DNA of 64,000 nucleotides from Dipteris shenzhenensis (taxonomy: Eukaryota > Polypodiophyta > Polypodiopsida > Gleicheniales), in the NCBI GenBank assembly GCA_047967505.1, contig CM106539.1; one strand, given 5' to 3'. Below the pieces are notes generated by a model that did no database searches, had not been told where the DNA came from, and was given only the letters and a program-made list of their open reading frames with translations. The position numbers and the translations under genes were made by a program. Positions 1-10,760 of this stretch are shown here, piece after piece (within the stretch, counting starts at the first letter, position 1; every line of letters begins with the position of its first letter).

Positions 1-425
1 GTATTTTATGAAAAAGAAAAGTAAAGTGTTTGGGCATTTCAAAGCTTTTAAAGCTATGGTTGAAAAAGAAACAGGCTTGCAAATAAAATGCCTAAGGTCA
101 GATGGAGGGGGAGAATACCTCTCAAATGAGTTTGCAAGGTTTCTGTAGGAGCATGGCATAAAGCAGCAATATTCATGCAATCATACCCCACAGCAAAATG
201 GACTTGTAGAAAGGAAAAACAGGCATATTGGACAGGCATCTCGGGCCATGCTAAATGAAAAAGACCAACCAGATTATTATTGGGCTGAAGCAGTTGCTAC
301 AATAGTTTACATAATGAACAGGATTCCCACTATAGCAATACATGGCATGATGCCAGAGGAGATGTATAATGGTAGGAAACCAGACATTTCTCATTTGAAA
401 ATTTTGGTTGCATTGCCTATGTTCA
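1..425 (+). pseudogene. Copia integrase core fragment (broken)
   Basis: The frame reads through the second half of a Copia DDE integrase: the RSDGGGEYLSNEF block with the second catalytic Asp, then QNGLVERKNRHI around the catalytic Glu, then the YYWAEAVATIVYIMNR and PDISHLKI segments. A TAG at 146-148 replaces the CAG kept in unit 2 (42,376). One T is missing from the T-run near 404 compared with 42,632, which throws the frame before the [12 protein letters not shown] segment. In an intact element this enzyme inserts cDNA into the host chromosome; this copy cannot be functional. Confidence 0.9.
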
Positions 426-426
426 T

Positions 427-1515
427 GTGCCAGATGAGTTGAGGTCCAAGTTGGATCCAAAAGCTGAGAAGTGCATCTTTATTGGTTATTCTCTGCAGCA
501 GAAAGGGTATAGATGCTATAACCCTTCTACTCGTAAGTTTACAGTGAGCAAAGATGATGTTTTTTATGAGATGAGTAGCTGGTATAAACCAATAAATGTG
601 ATTGATGATGTAGATGCACAAAATGGTAATGCTGCACTGAATTCACAGCAGCAATCACAAAATATTAGTGGACCTGCAGTGTCCTCTAGCAGTGGTTCAC
701 ATACTTCGCCATGGACAGGAAGATTGAGATCAGAAGAATCTCCTCAAAGCAATGCAGATAGTGGTATGCAGGTATCACGAAAAGGAAAAGAGAAGGTAGA
801 TCAGCCCATGTTTGATGTGAATGCAGGTCACTCTTATGTGAATGGTGAATCCAGTGGCTCAGAACAGAGCATTGATGATGAGTTGGGTATTCCTTCTATT
901 GTTACACCTGGAGTAAGGAAGAGAAGGGATGTTTTGAGAGCACCTGGAAGTAAGCCTATTTTGTGCAGGTCTACCATAGCTAGGTATCCTGTGGATAGGC
1001 TAAAATATGATGGATTTACAGCCATTCACTATGCCTATTTGGTCAAAGTGATACAGGAACCAGAACCCACTTCTTTTGAGCAAGCCATGGGAAAAGAGAA
1101 ATGGGAGAAAGCCATGGATGAAGAAATGGATGCCTTGGAAGCAAATGCTACATGGGAATTGGTGCCTTTGCCTAAAGACAAGAATGCCATTGGCTATAAG
1201 TGGGTTTATAAGGTGGAGCACAATGCAGATGGTTCTGTGAACAGATACAAGGCAAGATTAGTTGTCAAGGGGTATGCACAGACATATGGCATTGATTATG
1301 AAGAAACATTCAGTCCGGTTGCAAGGATGGCAACCGTAAGAGCAGTCATTGCTATGGCTACATCAAAGGGATGGTCTTTACATCAGATGGATGTAAAGAA
1401 TGCCTTCTTGCATGGTGATTTGCAAGAAGAGGTCTTTATGGAGCAGCCACCAGGTTATGTTCATGCTGTTCACCTGAGTTTGTTTGCAGATTTAAGAAAG
1501 CCTTGTATGGCTTGA
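427..1515 (+). pseudogene. Copia integrase C-terminus plus N-terminal half of reverse transcriptase
   Basis: The open stretch of 362 codons begins with the integrase C-terminal segment (KCIFIGYS, with [16 protein letters not shown] following), runs through a Ser/Gln-rich linker, then enters the Copia RT ([66 protein letters not shown]). The [10 protein letters not shown] block holds the first catalytic Asp of the polymerase. The frame is lost near 1,480, just after PPGYVHA, where unit 2 also carries a different small deletion. The first Met is not a real start; it is simply where the frame re-opens after the upstream frameshift. Confidence 0.9.
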
Positions 1516-2018
1516 AGCAAGCACCTAGAGCATGGTCTGACAAGATAGGACATTATCTTGTCACTATTGGCTATCAGATTTCCAAGGCAAATTTCTCACT
1601 TTATGTGAGAAAAACAGAGAAAGGTATTATGCTGCTTGTCATTTATGTTGATGATTTGATCATCACAGGTGATAGTGATGAAGATATCCTTCGTGTGAAA
1701 ATGCTATTGAAGCAGAAGTTTGAGATGAAGGATTTGGGAGAGCTGCATTATTTCTTGGGCATTGAGGTGATTAGATCACCAAGTGGGATACGTCTCTTGC
1801 AGAGGCAGTATGGATTGGACATGCTGTCCAAATATGGGATGATAGGCTGTAAGCCTATTTCAGTTCCTTTGGAGCAGAATGTGAAGCTGAGCGCAGATGC
1901 AGGTGAGCTTTTGGAAGACCCTACTATGTACAGATGCATAGTAGGAAGTTTGATTTATATGACTATTACCAAGCTAGATTTGAGCTATGCTGTTGGCTTG
2001 GTAAGTCAGTTTATGTAG
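1503..2018 (+). pseudogene. Copia reverse transcriptase, C-terminal half
   Basis: Starts with [10 protein letters not shown], continues to the catalytic YVDDLIITGD box (YVDD at 1644-1655), DLGELHYFLGIEV, then the connection domain ending SYAVGLVSQFM. It stops at TAG 2016-2018, where the family normally reads Gln (QAPRKPHL follows in frame). Unit 2 has the same stop at 44,234, so this mutation predates the duplication. Confidence 0.92.
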
Positions 2019-2036
2019 GCTCCAAGGAAACCGCAT

Positions 2037-2600
2037 TTGGATGCGGCTAGATACATACTCAGGTATGTGAAGTCCACATTGCAGTATGGACTATTTTATG
2101 AGACTGGGTTCAGATATAGTTGCATGGATACACTGATGTTGATTGGGCTGGTAGTATTTCTGATAGACGATCTACCAGTGGATATGTGTTCTCTTTTGGG
2201 AGTGCTGCAGTCACTTGGAGCAGCAAGAAACAGCCTACAGTTGCCTTGTTGAGCACAGAGGTTGAGTACAGGGGTGTAGCAATGGCTGCATGTGAGGTAG
2301 CTTGGTTGCATATGCTACTTTATGATATGCATCAGTCTACAGATGGGCCAGTTGTCATTTATTGTGACAACATGAGCAGCATACACTTGGCAAATAACCT
2401 AGTCTATCATGCTAGAACAAAGCACATTGAGGTGCATTATTACTATGTGTAGGAGAAGGTTTTACTAGGTCTTATTGATCTAGTTTATGTTAGCACAGAG
2501 GATCAGGTAGCTGACATATTCACGAAGGCATTAGGCGCAGAGAAGCTGCGCAAGTTCAGAGACATGCTTGGTGTGCAGGAATTGGGATTGAGCTCGAGGG
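2037..2600 (+). pseudogene. Copia RNase H fragment
   Basis: Recognisable Copia RNase H: DVDWAGSISDRRSTSGYVFSFG with the catalytic Asp, STEVEYRGVAMAACEVAWL with the catalytic Glu, YCDNMSSIHLANN, HARTKHIEVHYYYV, then the C-terminal VADIFTKALGAEKL type ending. A frameshift near 2,110 separates it from the RT and a TAG sits at 2450-2452, where unit 2 has CAA (44,669). Confidence 0.9.
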
Positions 2601-2604
2601 GGAG

Positions 2605-2958
2605 TGATGAGATATCGAGCTCCACTCGTGATATGCCAGGGTGACCGTTGTGCATTTATGTCACCGACTTGTTAGCTGCAGATGCAGTTGGTACACTGCC
2701 CATGAATAATAGCTGGATGACAGCTATCCTTATGTACTCTAGTTCGTGGCTCAGTTAGTATGCCACCTTAGTTAGCTGAGTTTGGTTTGAGACCCACATA
2801 TAGGGTTCTTCTATTTCTTTGTACTAGGGTTCTTTTGGCTTTCACAACTAAGAAGAGGAAAACTGTTTTCAGCCTCCACCTTTGTGTGTATTCCCCCATT
2901 CTGTATGTGAGAAAGTCGTGAGACTCCTTCCTTCTCTCCCTCTATCTTCATAGTTACA
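2605..2958 (+). repeat. 3' LTR of Copia element A (unit 1), with upstream polypurine tract
   Basis: A purine run at about 2594-2604 (TCGAGGGGGAG) immediately precedes TGATGAGATATCGAGC, which has the TG start expected of a Copia LTR. The matching end is ...CATAGTTACA at 2958. Length is 354 bp. The unit 2 counterpart (44,823-45,177) differs at about a dozen positions, nearly all C/T or G/A transitions. No 5' LTR partner is present in the window, so the insertion cannot be dated from LTR pairs. Confidence 0.8.
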
Positions 2959-3612
2959 TATGATGAGTGACCCCCCCAAGCCATCCCTACCCTAAAGAGG
3001 ACTTGAAGAGGTTGTTAAAACCATTAATATTAGATGGAAAGCTAGTGATGGAATATATACATGGAAGAATAGATTTTTGAAAAATCTAGGACAAAAGAAT
3101 CCCAAAGATAATTTCAACTCTCTTCTGTCCAACAATAAAATTTTAAGGATTGGCAAAGGATATGGGCATTCTAAAAGATGTGAATTGGCAAAACATACTC
3201 CTTGGCAATGTAGCTAGAGTGAATCATAGAAAATGGTCTACAATGAGGGAGCATGCTCTCTAGTTCATTGGCTATCCAAGAGCAATTTTACATTTAATAA
3301 CTTAGTTTCTAAACCTATTCTAAGAGTTATGAAACGGTTCAAAAGGAACTCATATACTCTCTTTATGTTAATTTTGGTACTGATTCTGTGATTATGCTTA
3401 TCTTTCTTTCTTCCCTCCATATTTCTCTCTCCTTGACTCTTTTTGGCTTCTACTTGACCATTCCACTTCACCAATTGCATGTATTGTACTCACTAGTATT
3501 GGTCATGGCTGCATTCTTGAAGTTTCTACTCCAAGTCCCACCAAACATAGAGGTTGCGAGAGTCTCATAGCCAGAGCTCATAGCCCCATTCTTTTAGTGT
3601 GTAAAGCCACCT
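2959..3612. other. Spacer between Copia A and Gypsy G1, no gene recognised
   Basis: AT-rich sequence of about 650 bp, conserved in unit 2 at 45,178-45,833. It lies where the 3' LTR of the minus-strand Gypsy G1 should be, but I do not see a repeat of the G1 5' LTR edge (10,323 onward) here. Short open frames are not protein-like. It may be an older insertion or a diverged LTR. Confidence 0.5.
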
Positions 3613-4860
3613 CAGCCTTAAGCTCCTTTTCCTTATGTATGGCCTGGAGGGTCTATAGGGTGACCATAGTATCTTTTCAATTTACTCCTGTTAAGGTAAC
3701 CATCCATTTCCATTTCGTCCAAGGTAACTATTCAGCATGCGCCTTGTGGAGTAATGTCCACTACATGGTAGGGACCCATGCCCCTATATTTAAGGTTAAT
3801 TTTGGTGTTGCAAACACTATAGAGGAGTGCGAGGTCTCCTTCCTTGAGGTCCTTGTTTTTTAGGTTGTGGTCAAACCATTTTTTGCGTCACGCCTTCTCC
3901 ACTCGGAGGTAGTAGGCTGCACGCAATCTTGTTTCATCTAGCCGTTAGATCGATTAAGTGCTCCACTAATGCATTTTTGATGAGCCTTTCATTTATCGTG
4001 ATGCGGAGGCTAGGCACTACATATTCCATTGGCATAAGTATTTCCACCCCAAAGGCTAGGTTGAAGGGGGTGCAATTCGTGGCCACTTTGTAAGATGTTT
4101 GGTAAGCCCACAATGCGGCGATGAGCTTATGTTCGATATGACTGGCTTCCACTGTGCAAGGTATAATCTTGCAGGATGTCTTGTTTGAGTTGTTGACTAG
4201 GCCGTTTGCCCTAGGGTTAGTAAGGCATCGACTTCCGATGTATGATCATGAATTCACAAGTCAGGATCGCTATATTTTCATTGAGAAAATGAGTTCCTTG
4301 GTCACTGACCAATTCCAAGGGGCACCCAAACCATATGATGACTCGTGCATCATCTTTTCTTGTCGCTCACCCCTCCACCCATTTGGTGAAATAATCTATG
4401 GCTAGGATAATGTATCTAGACTCTATTCCTGTAGCAATTAGGCCTATTGGGCCAATAAATTCTATGCCCCATTTCTCAAAGGTTAATATTCCTATTAGGG
4501 ACATCATGTCCACTTTCTGTGGATTTTGTAATCTTTGGCAGGCATCACAATGCTTGATAAACTTAGTTGCATCTCCAAAGAAAGTTGGCCATCATAGGCG
4601 TTCTTGCAACACTTTATGTGCCATAATGTCAACAGGGGCAAAAAAGTGATCACCTATTATCTCAAAATGAGCACGTCGATTTATTTATGCATGCACACAC
4701 ATCTACTCATGATTTCATCCTTGCCCATGTGGTATAGTTGGCTTGTAATTAGCTGATATGGTGCTGCGTCCTTGATGAGTTTGTGGCCTCTATCCCTCTT
4801 GAGGACTTTGTCTAGAGGCAACCCATTTGCGAGGTAGTGGCCTTTTTCGGCGGCCAACTC
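3613..4860 (-). pseudogene. Gypsy G1 integrase (broken)
   Basis: Minus-strand frames give, from right to left, an HHCC finger remnant (CDACQRLQNPQ near 4,520-4,560), the core IEFIGPIGLI with the first Asp replaced, LELVSDQGTHFLN with the second Asp (seen intact in unit 2), then MEASHIEHKLIAALWAYQTSYK and TPFNLAFGVE (4,152-3,934). The C-terminal KNKDLKEGDLALLY and YRGMGPYHVVDI follow near 3,860-3,700. Stops occur throughout. There is no sign of a chromodomain. Confidence 0.85.
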
Positions 4861-4900
4861 TGGAATTATGTCAATGAGGAATAGGCGAGCATCTGGGAGG

Positions 4901-5290
4901 TTATCTCATCAACTCCCGTTGTGGAGCCTCCCCATTGGGAACCCTTGAGAGGTGGTCAGCTAGGACGTGGTTCTTCCATTTACGTACCGCAATTGTGAAG
5001 TCAAACTCCAAAAGGATTAGCATCCACCTTTTGATGTGTCCCATCATGTAGGGCTTGTTAACCAAATACAATAAGGTTTGATGATCTACAAAAAGGAAGA
5101 ACTTGTTGGATAGCACATTCCTGAACTTCTTATCTATGTAGACCATGGTAGTCTATTGTTGTGTAATTAACCTCGGCATCGTTTAATTGTCGACTAGCAA
5201 AGTACACTGGATAGTCTAGGTTGTACTCCCTTGGTTGTGCTAACACACATCCAATGGAAATGTTTGAGGCATCTAAGTGGACATGGAATA
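4901..5290 (-). pseudogene. Gypsy G1 RNase H fragment
   Basis: The 81-codon frame from 5,146 has DKKFRNVLSNKFFLFVDHQTLLYLVNKP, then ADHLSRVPNG, the canonical tail of Gypsy RNase H. Upstream the YACRQLNDAEVNYTTT-type segment can be traced through stops to about 5,290. Unit 2 has an equivalent copy at 47,122-47,367. Confidence 0.85.
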
Positions 5291-6231
5291 TTAGATTCTA
5301 TGCAATACCGGTGCCGTGTCTAGAGCTAGCTTGAGGGTCTCAAAGGATTTATGACATTCCTCGGTCCACTCAAAGACTAATAACAACTTATACAATGGCC
5401 GGGCTATGTCTGCATAAAACAGGATGAACCTTTGATAGTAGCCCATATGGCTCGTAAACCACCACACTCCCTTGGCATTAGTGGGGGGAGGTAAGTCTAG
5501 AATGAGTTTGATCTTGTTGTAATTTGTGGAGATGCTCTTCAACACCATAATCACCTTGTGTTTGACCCAAATTTGGAAATTGAGGGGATTCAAGGACATC
5601 TGATACAACCTGCACCTTTCCAAGACTAGTTTCAAGTATCTTAGGTGATCATCCCATCTTGAGTTCACATACACGTCATCAAGGAAGACTTCTATGAAGT
5701 CCCTTAGGTACTCCTTGAAGACAGTGATCACCAACCACTGCTAGGATGTTGTGGATGCATAAGTAAGCCCAAATATCATTACTTTGGCCACATACACACC
5801 CCACTTGGCTATGAATCTAGTTTTATGTTGATCCTATGGGGAGAGAGATACCTGATTGTATCCCGAGAATCCGTCTAGGAAGTTGTAAGCTTCCTTTCTT
5901 GTGCCACTCTTTCTATAACACGTTTCATGAAAAGCAAGGGATAGTGGTCGCACCTTGTGGCAGCATTGACTTTATTTATATCCATGCATACTCGAACCTT
6001 TCCATTCTTTTTCAAGACTATCACGATGGGTGAAACCCAGTCTGAATGCTCTATCTCATAGATGAATCCCGCATCTATGAGTTTTTGGGTCTCCTCCCTC
6101 ACTATAAGCACGTATTTGGTATTCATAGGGTAGGGACGTTGGCATACTGGCCTAGCATCTTCTAGCATGGGTATCGCGTGATGCACAACTTTAGCAAGCA
6201 CGCCCTTCATATTTGTGTACTTCCAGGCCAT
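5291..6231 (-). pseudogene. Gypsy G1 reverse transcriptase (broken)
   Basis: The N-terminal part (6,231-5,875) has VCQRPYPMN, IDAGFIYEIEHSDWVSPIVIV and KKNGKVRVCMDINKVNAAT, the fingers of a Gypsy RT. It runs out of frame before the LDGFSGYNQ segment. The second frame (5,734-5,291) contains the catalytic box as FLDD at 5,675-5,686 followed by VYVNSRWDDHLRYL, then HMGYYQRFI and FEWTEECHKSFETLK. Positions 5,310-6,043 are missing from unit 2, which removes this active site there. Confidence 0.88.
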
Positions 6232-7124
6232 GCAGTCATTGTACTCTCGAAGGAGGGAAATTAAATCACTCTCCTCGTTGGGGGTGAGGTCATCTGCTAT
6301 GAATACTGGTTGTGGGTTTTCCCCTTTCGATGCCAGTTTTACCTCCTTAACCTTAGATGGTCCATTGTATCCTTGGAAGCACCCTTCTTCCTAGGTTCTC
6401 TTGGCTTGCGGGTACAAGATCTTGTGATCCTCGATTGCGTAGGCCTTGCCAATGGGAAGGTGCCTATTGTAGGTCCTCCTTTTCTTCGTCCTCCTCCTCC
6501 ACTCCCCTTGGGGTACTGTTCCTCTTTCTCATCGTGGGTGCCTCAGGCTTTTGGTACTTGGGAGCTTTGAACCTGATGGGGGCTCCTTCATGGCACTTAA
6601 GGAGCCAATTCGAGAGGTATCCTTGCTCAACCGGGATCCCTAGTTGGTGGAGAACTCATGGTGACCTACATATGTTAGCTAGTGGAGGTTTGATTTGACC
6701 CGTACTAATCCTGTGCTCACCTCATGGAGTTTGAGCATATTAAGCATTCTGAGGGGAACCACATTGCTCAACTCTTTGTGCTCAGGGGTTGTTATTTGGA
6801 ACCCTATTCTTTCTAGGACATTGATGTTTGCCAGAATGTGCATCCAATTTTGTGAAAATTCTGGCTTTGAGAGAGGGGCATATCAAAATTCATCTTCCAC
6901 CTTTCATCTTCTCTCTCACAAGTTTGGAACAGTTTCAGAGATGCAGTTCTATTGGTTGTGTTAGACTTTGAGGCAAATAGTTGACCAGACAGAGGATGGT
7001 CCTTGTATGTATGCACTTGCACTATTTTCTCCCCATGCCGTAAATAGATGTTGTCGATATGCCAATAATGTATGGGTCCAGATATTTGCAAGAAGGTCCT
7101 ACCTAGGATGGCTTTGTATCTAGG

Positions 7125-7487
7125 CTATTGGGTAAAGTCCATGACTACAAATCTAATGGGGTACATGAAGCCGAATACCTTAATGTTAATACTCGTGAGG
7201 ACTCCTGGGGGCTCAGCAGTTCCACTGTCAGCTAGCTTCACTACCAGTTGAGTTTGCTCAAGGGAAGGTTTTACCCACCTCTTCCAACATTCCTTGGTGC
7301 AAATACTCACACCTGCTCCCCCATCTAGGATGGCGTCAACCTTCTGGTTCTGGTAGGTTATGGGGATAGCTGCATTAGTATCATCACCTTCAAAGTATTG
7401 GCCTAACGTATTGATGGGGACCTTGGGTAGGTTCCGATTCTCCCCCTGCAGTTGGTCGACTTTGGGGCTAGTAGGATCTTGGGGCAA
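7125..7487 (-). pseudogene. Gypsy G1 aspartic protease fragment
   Basis: The 120-codon frame carries PITYQNQKVDAILDGGAGVSICT, a retropepsin active site in which the usual Asp-Thr/Ser-Gly is Asp-Gly-Gly, then LADSGTAEPPGVL and the flap/C-terminal segment IRFVVMDF. The family cuts the Gag-Pol polyprotein. The substituted active-site residue and the missing flanks make this copy inactive. Unit 2 has lost everything to the right of about 7,246. Confidence 0.85.
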
Positions 7488-8238
7488 GAATTTCCCGTTC
7501 CTCCAATTTGAGAGGTCTCACCAGAGGGTAGGATTCCTTCTTAACAGGGATGCGATTGGTATCTTAACCTTTGTGGAGAGGAAGGTCTATAACCCAGTGC
7601 TATTGCATGGTTCTTGAGAGGTCTCTTAACCTATTGACGGATCCTTGAAACTATAGATGTCTCCTTCCTCTTGTAGGTTCTGTAGCACCGAGTCCTCTTG
7701 GAATATTTTGTTGCATCAAGTTTGGAGCCTCTAATTTACCGGAGCTCGATAGTTCCTCTTCTTCCACCCTCTTTGGCACCCTAAGTTCCTTTGCCCCTTT
7801 ATGGGTGGTCAGGTGGTCTGAATGGATGGTATTCGACCCTTTGTTAGCCTTGAGCCTATGCTTGAATTCCTCTTGGCATTCCCGTACCAAGTTTTGAGCA
7901 TCTATTAAGTGTTGTTTCTCCCAACCCGGGTCTGGATATGTTTCTTTATATGGAGGTGGGGAGGTGAGACCTTGGGATCATCGCACTGGCCTATTTACAT
8001 CCAGGTGTGGGGGCATACTCAATTCATCCTAGAAGAGGGATGATCCGGAGGTAGAGGAGGTGGCGAGGGTGGTTATCTCCTCGTTTTAACCATCTTGGAT
8101 GAGCACTGGCTCGTTCCTTCACCCACCCTGGTGGTGACCTTGCTGGACCTAGTTTGTAGGGGTTGGCGCATCTTGGGGTTTTGCAGCATGGGTGTTTTGT
8201 CCTTCCTTGCCTACTACTTCATTTCCTTGCTTATAACC

Positions 8239-8547
8239 CTATTCAATACTCAACAAATTGATGCTAGTGCTCTTAGGCAGGGTGGCCAAAGTTGCTATTC
8301 TCCTCAAGGGGCAATCCTTGAATAAATGCTCCACTCTACACCCAGTACACAAGGGCATGGGGCCTGTTGTGTGTGGAACCACCAGGGTAAGATCCCTATA
8401 TGGGAAGTCCTTTAGAAAGTGCGGCCTTTGGTATTTAAAGCATGACATCGGAGGGTTCTTTGAGCCCTTATACGGGCATTCACTTGCCTTTTGGGGACCT
8501 TGGCAAGTATAGCATTGGATCAGGGGCCTCCACGCCACGGAGTTCAT
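8239..8547 (-). pseudogene. Gypsy G1 zinc-knuckle region (three knuckles)
   Basis: The 102-codon frame holds three successive knuckle remnants: CYTCQGPQKASECP, CFKYQRPHFLKDFP and CTGCRVEHLFKDCP. The last is a clean C-X2-C-X3-H-X4-C. The middle one has lost two Cys, and the first has lost its His. The X3 spacing, rather than the usual X4, is also seen in the single knuckle nearer gag (CGVCNGKHPSNE, about 9,010-9,060). These bind the genomic RNA in nucleocapsid proteins. Confidence 0.75.
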
Positions 8548-9009
8548 GTCTCTTTCCCTTGTGGCTATGGGGGCTATCTAGAACACTAGGAAATATTGAT
8601 CCTCATGTAAGAGGTAGTGACTTATGATGCTACTTCCCTCCTCACAAGGGAAATAGTCAGGGTGTCTGTGATCCTGTTCTGCTGGCTCCTCCCAATCATT
8701 GGGTAGTTCCTCCACCAACACTTGGTTTCTTGGAGTTATACAAGGTGGGGGAGGTTGCAAACCATGGGTGGTGGTAAGAGAGTCTGTTGTTCCCTATATT
8801 GCCCTCAATTAGCTAGAGGGGCACCTTGTGCATTCATCAGGTTGGGTGGGGCCATTAGGGCTAGTGGGGGTCTCACTTGATAAATCAGTTGTGGGGAAGG
8901 ACCCTTGGGAATCGCCATAGAAGGGTGTCATGGTTTCCCCATTATAGCAGTGTACATCATAGAGTGCTTGCCTTGCCTTAAGGTAGGGTCACTCATTGGA
9001 GGGGTGTTT

Positions 9010-9689
9010 GCCATTGCATACCCCGCACCATACATTGTCTCTTCTCGGAAACAAGTGGGGGTTACTTGATGCCTCCTTGGAGGTCCCTGACTTCCCACTG
9101 CTGACCCAGCTGATTTAGTATGTTGGAGGCCAACTCGCTCATATTCAATCCCTTAGGTTCATTCTTCTCCTTCTTGGTAGCCTTTATACTAGATGACCTT
9201 ACTGATTGTGATACCTTAGATGGAGTTGTAGTTTTGTCCTTGACAACCTTATCCATCATATTATCACTTTTATAAGAATGGCTACCTTGCCTCGCAGAGT
9301 TCGAAGGAAGTGGTATTCATAACCATTAAGTGGTCATGCAGCTTGGGATCTTCCAGTCCAATGAGGAAGCGTGGTAGCAATTGTTCAATGCCCATCCTCT
9401 CATGTGATTTGCAATGGGAATTGAGGTGTTTGATCCTAGCAATGTAATCACAGAGGGATTCCTTGTCATTCTGTTTCACCTCATATAGATGATTAATTGG
9501 GCTCCACTTATGGCCACTAGGGGCAAACACTACAATGCATTCTTTTTGTAATGCCTCCGAGTTGCCTTTCTCTTCTGGGCTAAATGCCCTATACCATTGG
9601 CCTACCTTGCCATCCATACTTAGGTGAAAGGCATTAACCATTTCTAGATTTCCAGGAGCACCAAAGCTTTGCATATTTGCTCGAATCAC
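9010..9689 (-). pseudogene. Gypsy G1 gag fragment
   Basis: Two frames, 9,689-9,282 and 9,259-9,062, separated by a short gap. The first has the retrotransposon gag (capsid) pattern: NAFHLSMDGKVGQWYRAF, then KQNDKESLCDYIARIKHLN and LLPRFLIGL. The second is a Lys/Ser-rich linker ending at a zinc knuckle around 9,010-9,060. The capsid N-terminus upstream of 9,689 is not open. Confidence 0.85.
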
Positions 9690-10300
9690 TCCACGTTCCC
9701 CAAGAAATTTAGTTATGAACTTGGAAATGTCTATGGGTTGAGTCCTAGAGAAATTGGTGATCCTGCTGGGAATACTGGCGTCGCTAGGGGTGGGGCAGGT
9801 GCAAAATTTGCCAACCTCTGTCTAGTGATTTTTGATGGTTTTTTAGTTTTGCTTCCAGCTCTGAGTATTTGTGGGTGCTATACACAACCTAAACTACCTA
9901 CACTAAGGAAAAAAGAGTAAAAAACATCAAATTTTCGTGCATGAATGAGAGACTTCTACATGTGAGACTGTCAACACTAAAAAATGACTTTGAATTTGAG
10001 CTTCCATCTTCATTTTTGGGTGTTTTTGTTGGATTCTTCTATCACACACACCTTAGCAATCCTCTAAATTACCTTCCTATCAATTCAAAAAACTAACAAA
10101 CATAAAGAACAAGCTTTACATGAACAAAAATGCTTTCCAATAGAAAATGACACTTTTCATCTTTTTTCCATCCAAACACACACTTCTTCACTCATTCCTC
10201 TCCTACAACTCCACAATCAACACTCAAGTTACTCTTGAAACAATGACCAATGTGTAAATGATGAGATAAGGCAAGTGCAATGAAAAACCATACCTTGAAC

Positions 10301-10318
10301 TCCCCGATAGTGGCGCCA
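10301..10318 (-). promoter_or_regulatory. Primer binding site of Gypsy G1
   Basis: On the minus strand the sequence is TGGCGCCACTATCGGGGA. TGGCGCC followed by a GGGGA block is the typical plant Athila/Tat primer binding site (complement of a tRNA 3' end, probably tRNA-Asp). It sits about 0.6 kb upstream of gag and about 4 bp inside the expected LTR edge, which fixes the orientation of G1. Confidence 0.75.
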
Positions 10319-10322
10319 AAGA

Positions 10323-10760
10323 TGTGTAGTCTCAACGGTGACTCATGTTTCATGGGGATATTGAAGGAATGCAGATGGACCTCCACTCCAAGCTACTCCT
10401 TGTGAGAGCAATGCAAAGCACGAGTCATCTACAAGTGTTACTCAAGCATCTCCGGGATTTTCGCAATGTGTCTCCATAATAGAAAGAGGAAAGGGGGAGA
10501 GGGGAGAATGGAGGGAGAAGGAGAAGGGAAGAGGAGAGTGAAGGGGGATGGATTAGCAAACAAAAAGGCACTCCAAGGGAAACAAGAGAACGCCCAAAAA
10601 CACTCTTGCAAGAGAAGAGGGACTCATTTGTATTCCAAACTTGTGCATAAAACAATGAAGATCAAAGTCAACCATTTGGACTTTTATACAAGTCACCTTT
10701 TTAAGGGAGGGCCAACCCTTTTCCTTATAACACACTCTCTCATATTTCTTTGGTTACAAC
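10323..10760 (-). repeat. 5' LTR of Gypsy G1 (inner part; outer edge not found)
   Basis: Next to the PBS the minus strand ends ...GACTACACA, a legal LTR end (CA). Further out there is a purine-rich tract on the plus strand (10,480-10,550) and a good TATA box on the minus strand, TATAAAAG at 10,681-10,688, placed as in an LTR promoter. I cannot locate the outer TG end or a second LTR. The LTR may extend into 10,761-11,136. Unit 2 keeps only the part right of 10,750. Confidence 0.55.

Larger units (their letters stand above)
1..2958 (+). mobile_element. Ty1/Copia LTR retrotransposon, element A in unit 1 (3' part, decayed)
   Basis: Order integrase, reverse transcriptase, RNase H, polypurine tract, 3' LTR on the plus strand is the Copia order (integrase before RT). 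The window starts inside the integrase core, so gag, protease and any 5' LTR lie outside. The same element is seen further upstream in unit 2 from about 40,611. Frames are broken by a one-base deletion near 404, a frameshift near 1,480 and in-frame TAG codons at 146, 2016 and 2450, so it is non-autonomous. Confidence 0.95.
3613..10760 (-). mobile_element. Ty3/Gypsy LTR retrotransposon G1, unit 1 copy (decayed, Athila/Tat-like)
   Basis: Read on the minus strand the order is partial 5' LTR, primer binding site, gag, zinc knuckles, protease, RT, RNase H, integrase: the Gypsy order. The PBS type and the RNase H style (HQTLLYLVNKP, GHIKRWMLILLEFDF) fit the plant Athila/Tat branch. Every domain is interrupted by stops or frameshifts. 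The 6,240-7,124 interval is the protease-RT linker with only fragmentary frames. In unit 2 the same insertion has lost 734 bp of RT and 3.5 kb from protease to the LTR. Confidence 0.92.

Noticed and set aside
2959-3612. 3' LTR of Gypsy G1
   Set aside because: Its position fits, but I cannot match it to the 5' LTR edge at 10,323 onward, so I did not call it.
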